A DNA stretch of 5,642 nucleotides, from positions 1 to 5,642 of the forward strand of contig JACNFL010000174.1 in assembly GCA_014384685.1 (NCBI GenBank), read 5' to 3'. Position 1 is the first letter of the stretch. Each line of letters starts with the position of its first letter. The notes under the pieces were generated by a model. It saw only the letters and a program-made list of their open reading frames with translations. It ran no database searches and was not told the DNA's origin. The position numbers and the translations under genes were made by a program. Positions 5,384-5,642 of the stretch are shown here, piece after piece. The DNA is from Methanobacteriota archaeon (GTDB lineage Archaea; Thermoplasmatota; Poseidoniia; Poseidoniales; Thalassarchaeaceae).

Positions 5384-5642
5384 ATGCGTTTGGGTGATAC
5401 TTTGGCTGTAACTCTATTTGGTGAAAGCCATGGTTTGGTAGTTGGTGCATTAGTCGAAGGCATCCCCCCTGGAATCAAGATTGATGCGGAATCTCTTGCA
5501 GAAGATTTGTCTAAAAGACGTCCCGGAGGTCATTTAGCCTCTAAACGCCGTGAAGATGATGAATGCCATATTCTCAGCGGAATCAATGAAGGATTCACAA
5601 CTGGTTGGCCAATTTTGTTGGTAATTGCCAATCAAGATGCTC
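5384..5642 (+). CDS. aroC: Chorismate synthase, N-terminal part (cut by the right edge)
   Basis: Chorismate synthase removes phosphate from EPSP to give chorismate, using reduced FMN; it is the last common step of the aromatic pathway. The window holds 86 codons of a protein usually about 360-400 residues long, and the frame is open to the edge. Signature blocks are visible: LFGESHG (11-17) with the conserved active-site histidine H16, VEGIPPGI near residues 24-31, KRRPGG, then KRREDDECHILSGINEG and the TTGWPILLVIANQDA segment that corresponds to the family's TTGTPIALLIxNxD. The ATG at 5384 is taken as the start, since the family motif FGESHG normally lies 10-15 residues in; the upstream CTG at 5378 would add only two residues and suits the ribosome site better. 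The gene lies 22 bases after aroK and is surely in the same operon. Confidence 0.96.
   Translation, partial: MRLGDTLAVTLFGESHGLVVGALVEGIPPGIKIDAESLAEDLSKRRPGGHLASKRREDDECHILSGINEGFTTGWPILLVIANQDA

Noticed and set aside
5178..5478. Two minus-strand frames over the aroK-aroC junction
   Set aside because: Both run antisense across two recognised genes and the aroC ribosome site, with no similarity that I recognise.
1..5642. CRISPR array, tRNA/rRNA, insertion sequence or integrase site
   Set aside because: I saw no regularly spaced repeats, cloverleaf, transposase or terminal repeats; the window is almost fully explained by ordinary chromosomal genes.

Overview
The window looks like a piece of euryarchaeal chromosome of low to moderate GC. 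The strongest evidence is the four-gene block on the right, which carries the archaeal version of aromatic amino acid biosynthesis. It holds an ADH synthase (AroA'), a 3-dehydroquinate synthase II (AroB'), a GHMP-type shikimate kinase and the first part of chorismate synthase (AroC). Bacteria normally use DAHP synthase, a sugar-phosphate-cyclase AroB and a P-loop AroK for these steps. A Bat-type (HTH_10) regulator, GAGGTG-like ribosome sites and TATA-like boxes about 25-33 bases before some starts also fit archaea. The low GC and lack of haloarchaeal acidity make a marine Thermoplasmatota lineage (for example Marine Group II/III) a reasonable guess, but this is inference and no marker gene fixes the taxon.

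Layout, left to right. (1) Positions 1-743, minus strand: an ABC export/extrusion-type ATPase of the LolD/MacB family. A second reading frame starts 9 bases after it and runs off the left edge; it is probably the partner FtsX/MacB-like permease. (2) Positions 744-908: a 165-base divergent intergenic region with a TATA-like box for the ABC genes and a spaced inverted repeat. (3) Positions 909-1586, plus strand: a Bat-type HTH regulator that probably starts at TTG. (4) Positions 1639-2421, plus strand: an exonuclease III-type AP endonuclease with all catalytic residues visible, followed by a terminator-like hairpin and T-run. (5) Positions 2422-2547: a compact control region with terminator, TATA-like element, dyad and a GC hairpin directly before the ribosome site. 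(6) Positions 2548-5642: the tightly packed aro operon, with gaps of 9, 0 and 22 bases.

How the genes work together. AroA' joins a C6 sugar-derived ketose phosphate and aspartate semialdehyde to make ADH. AroB' oxidatively deaminates and cyclises ADH to 3-dehydroquinate. AroK phosphorylates shikimate, and AroC makes chorismate from EPSP. The dehydratase (AroD), shikimate dehydrogenase (AroE) and EPSP synthase (AroA) are not in this window and may lie downstream. The ABC genes, the regulator and the nuclease show no obvious link to the aro operon.

I found no clearly new biological system. The items most worth a second look are non-coding: the hairpin and alternative pairing over the aroA' ribosome site, the dyad at the predicted aro promoter, and the perfect palindrome over the regulator's stop codon.
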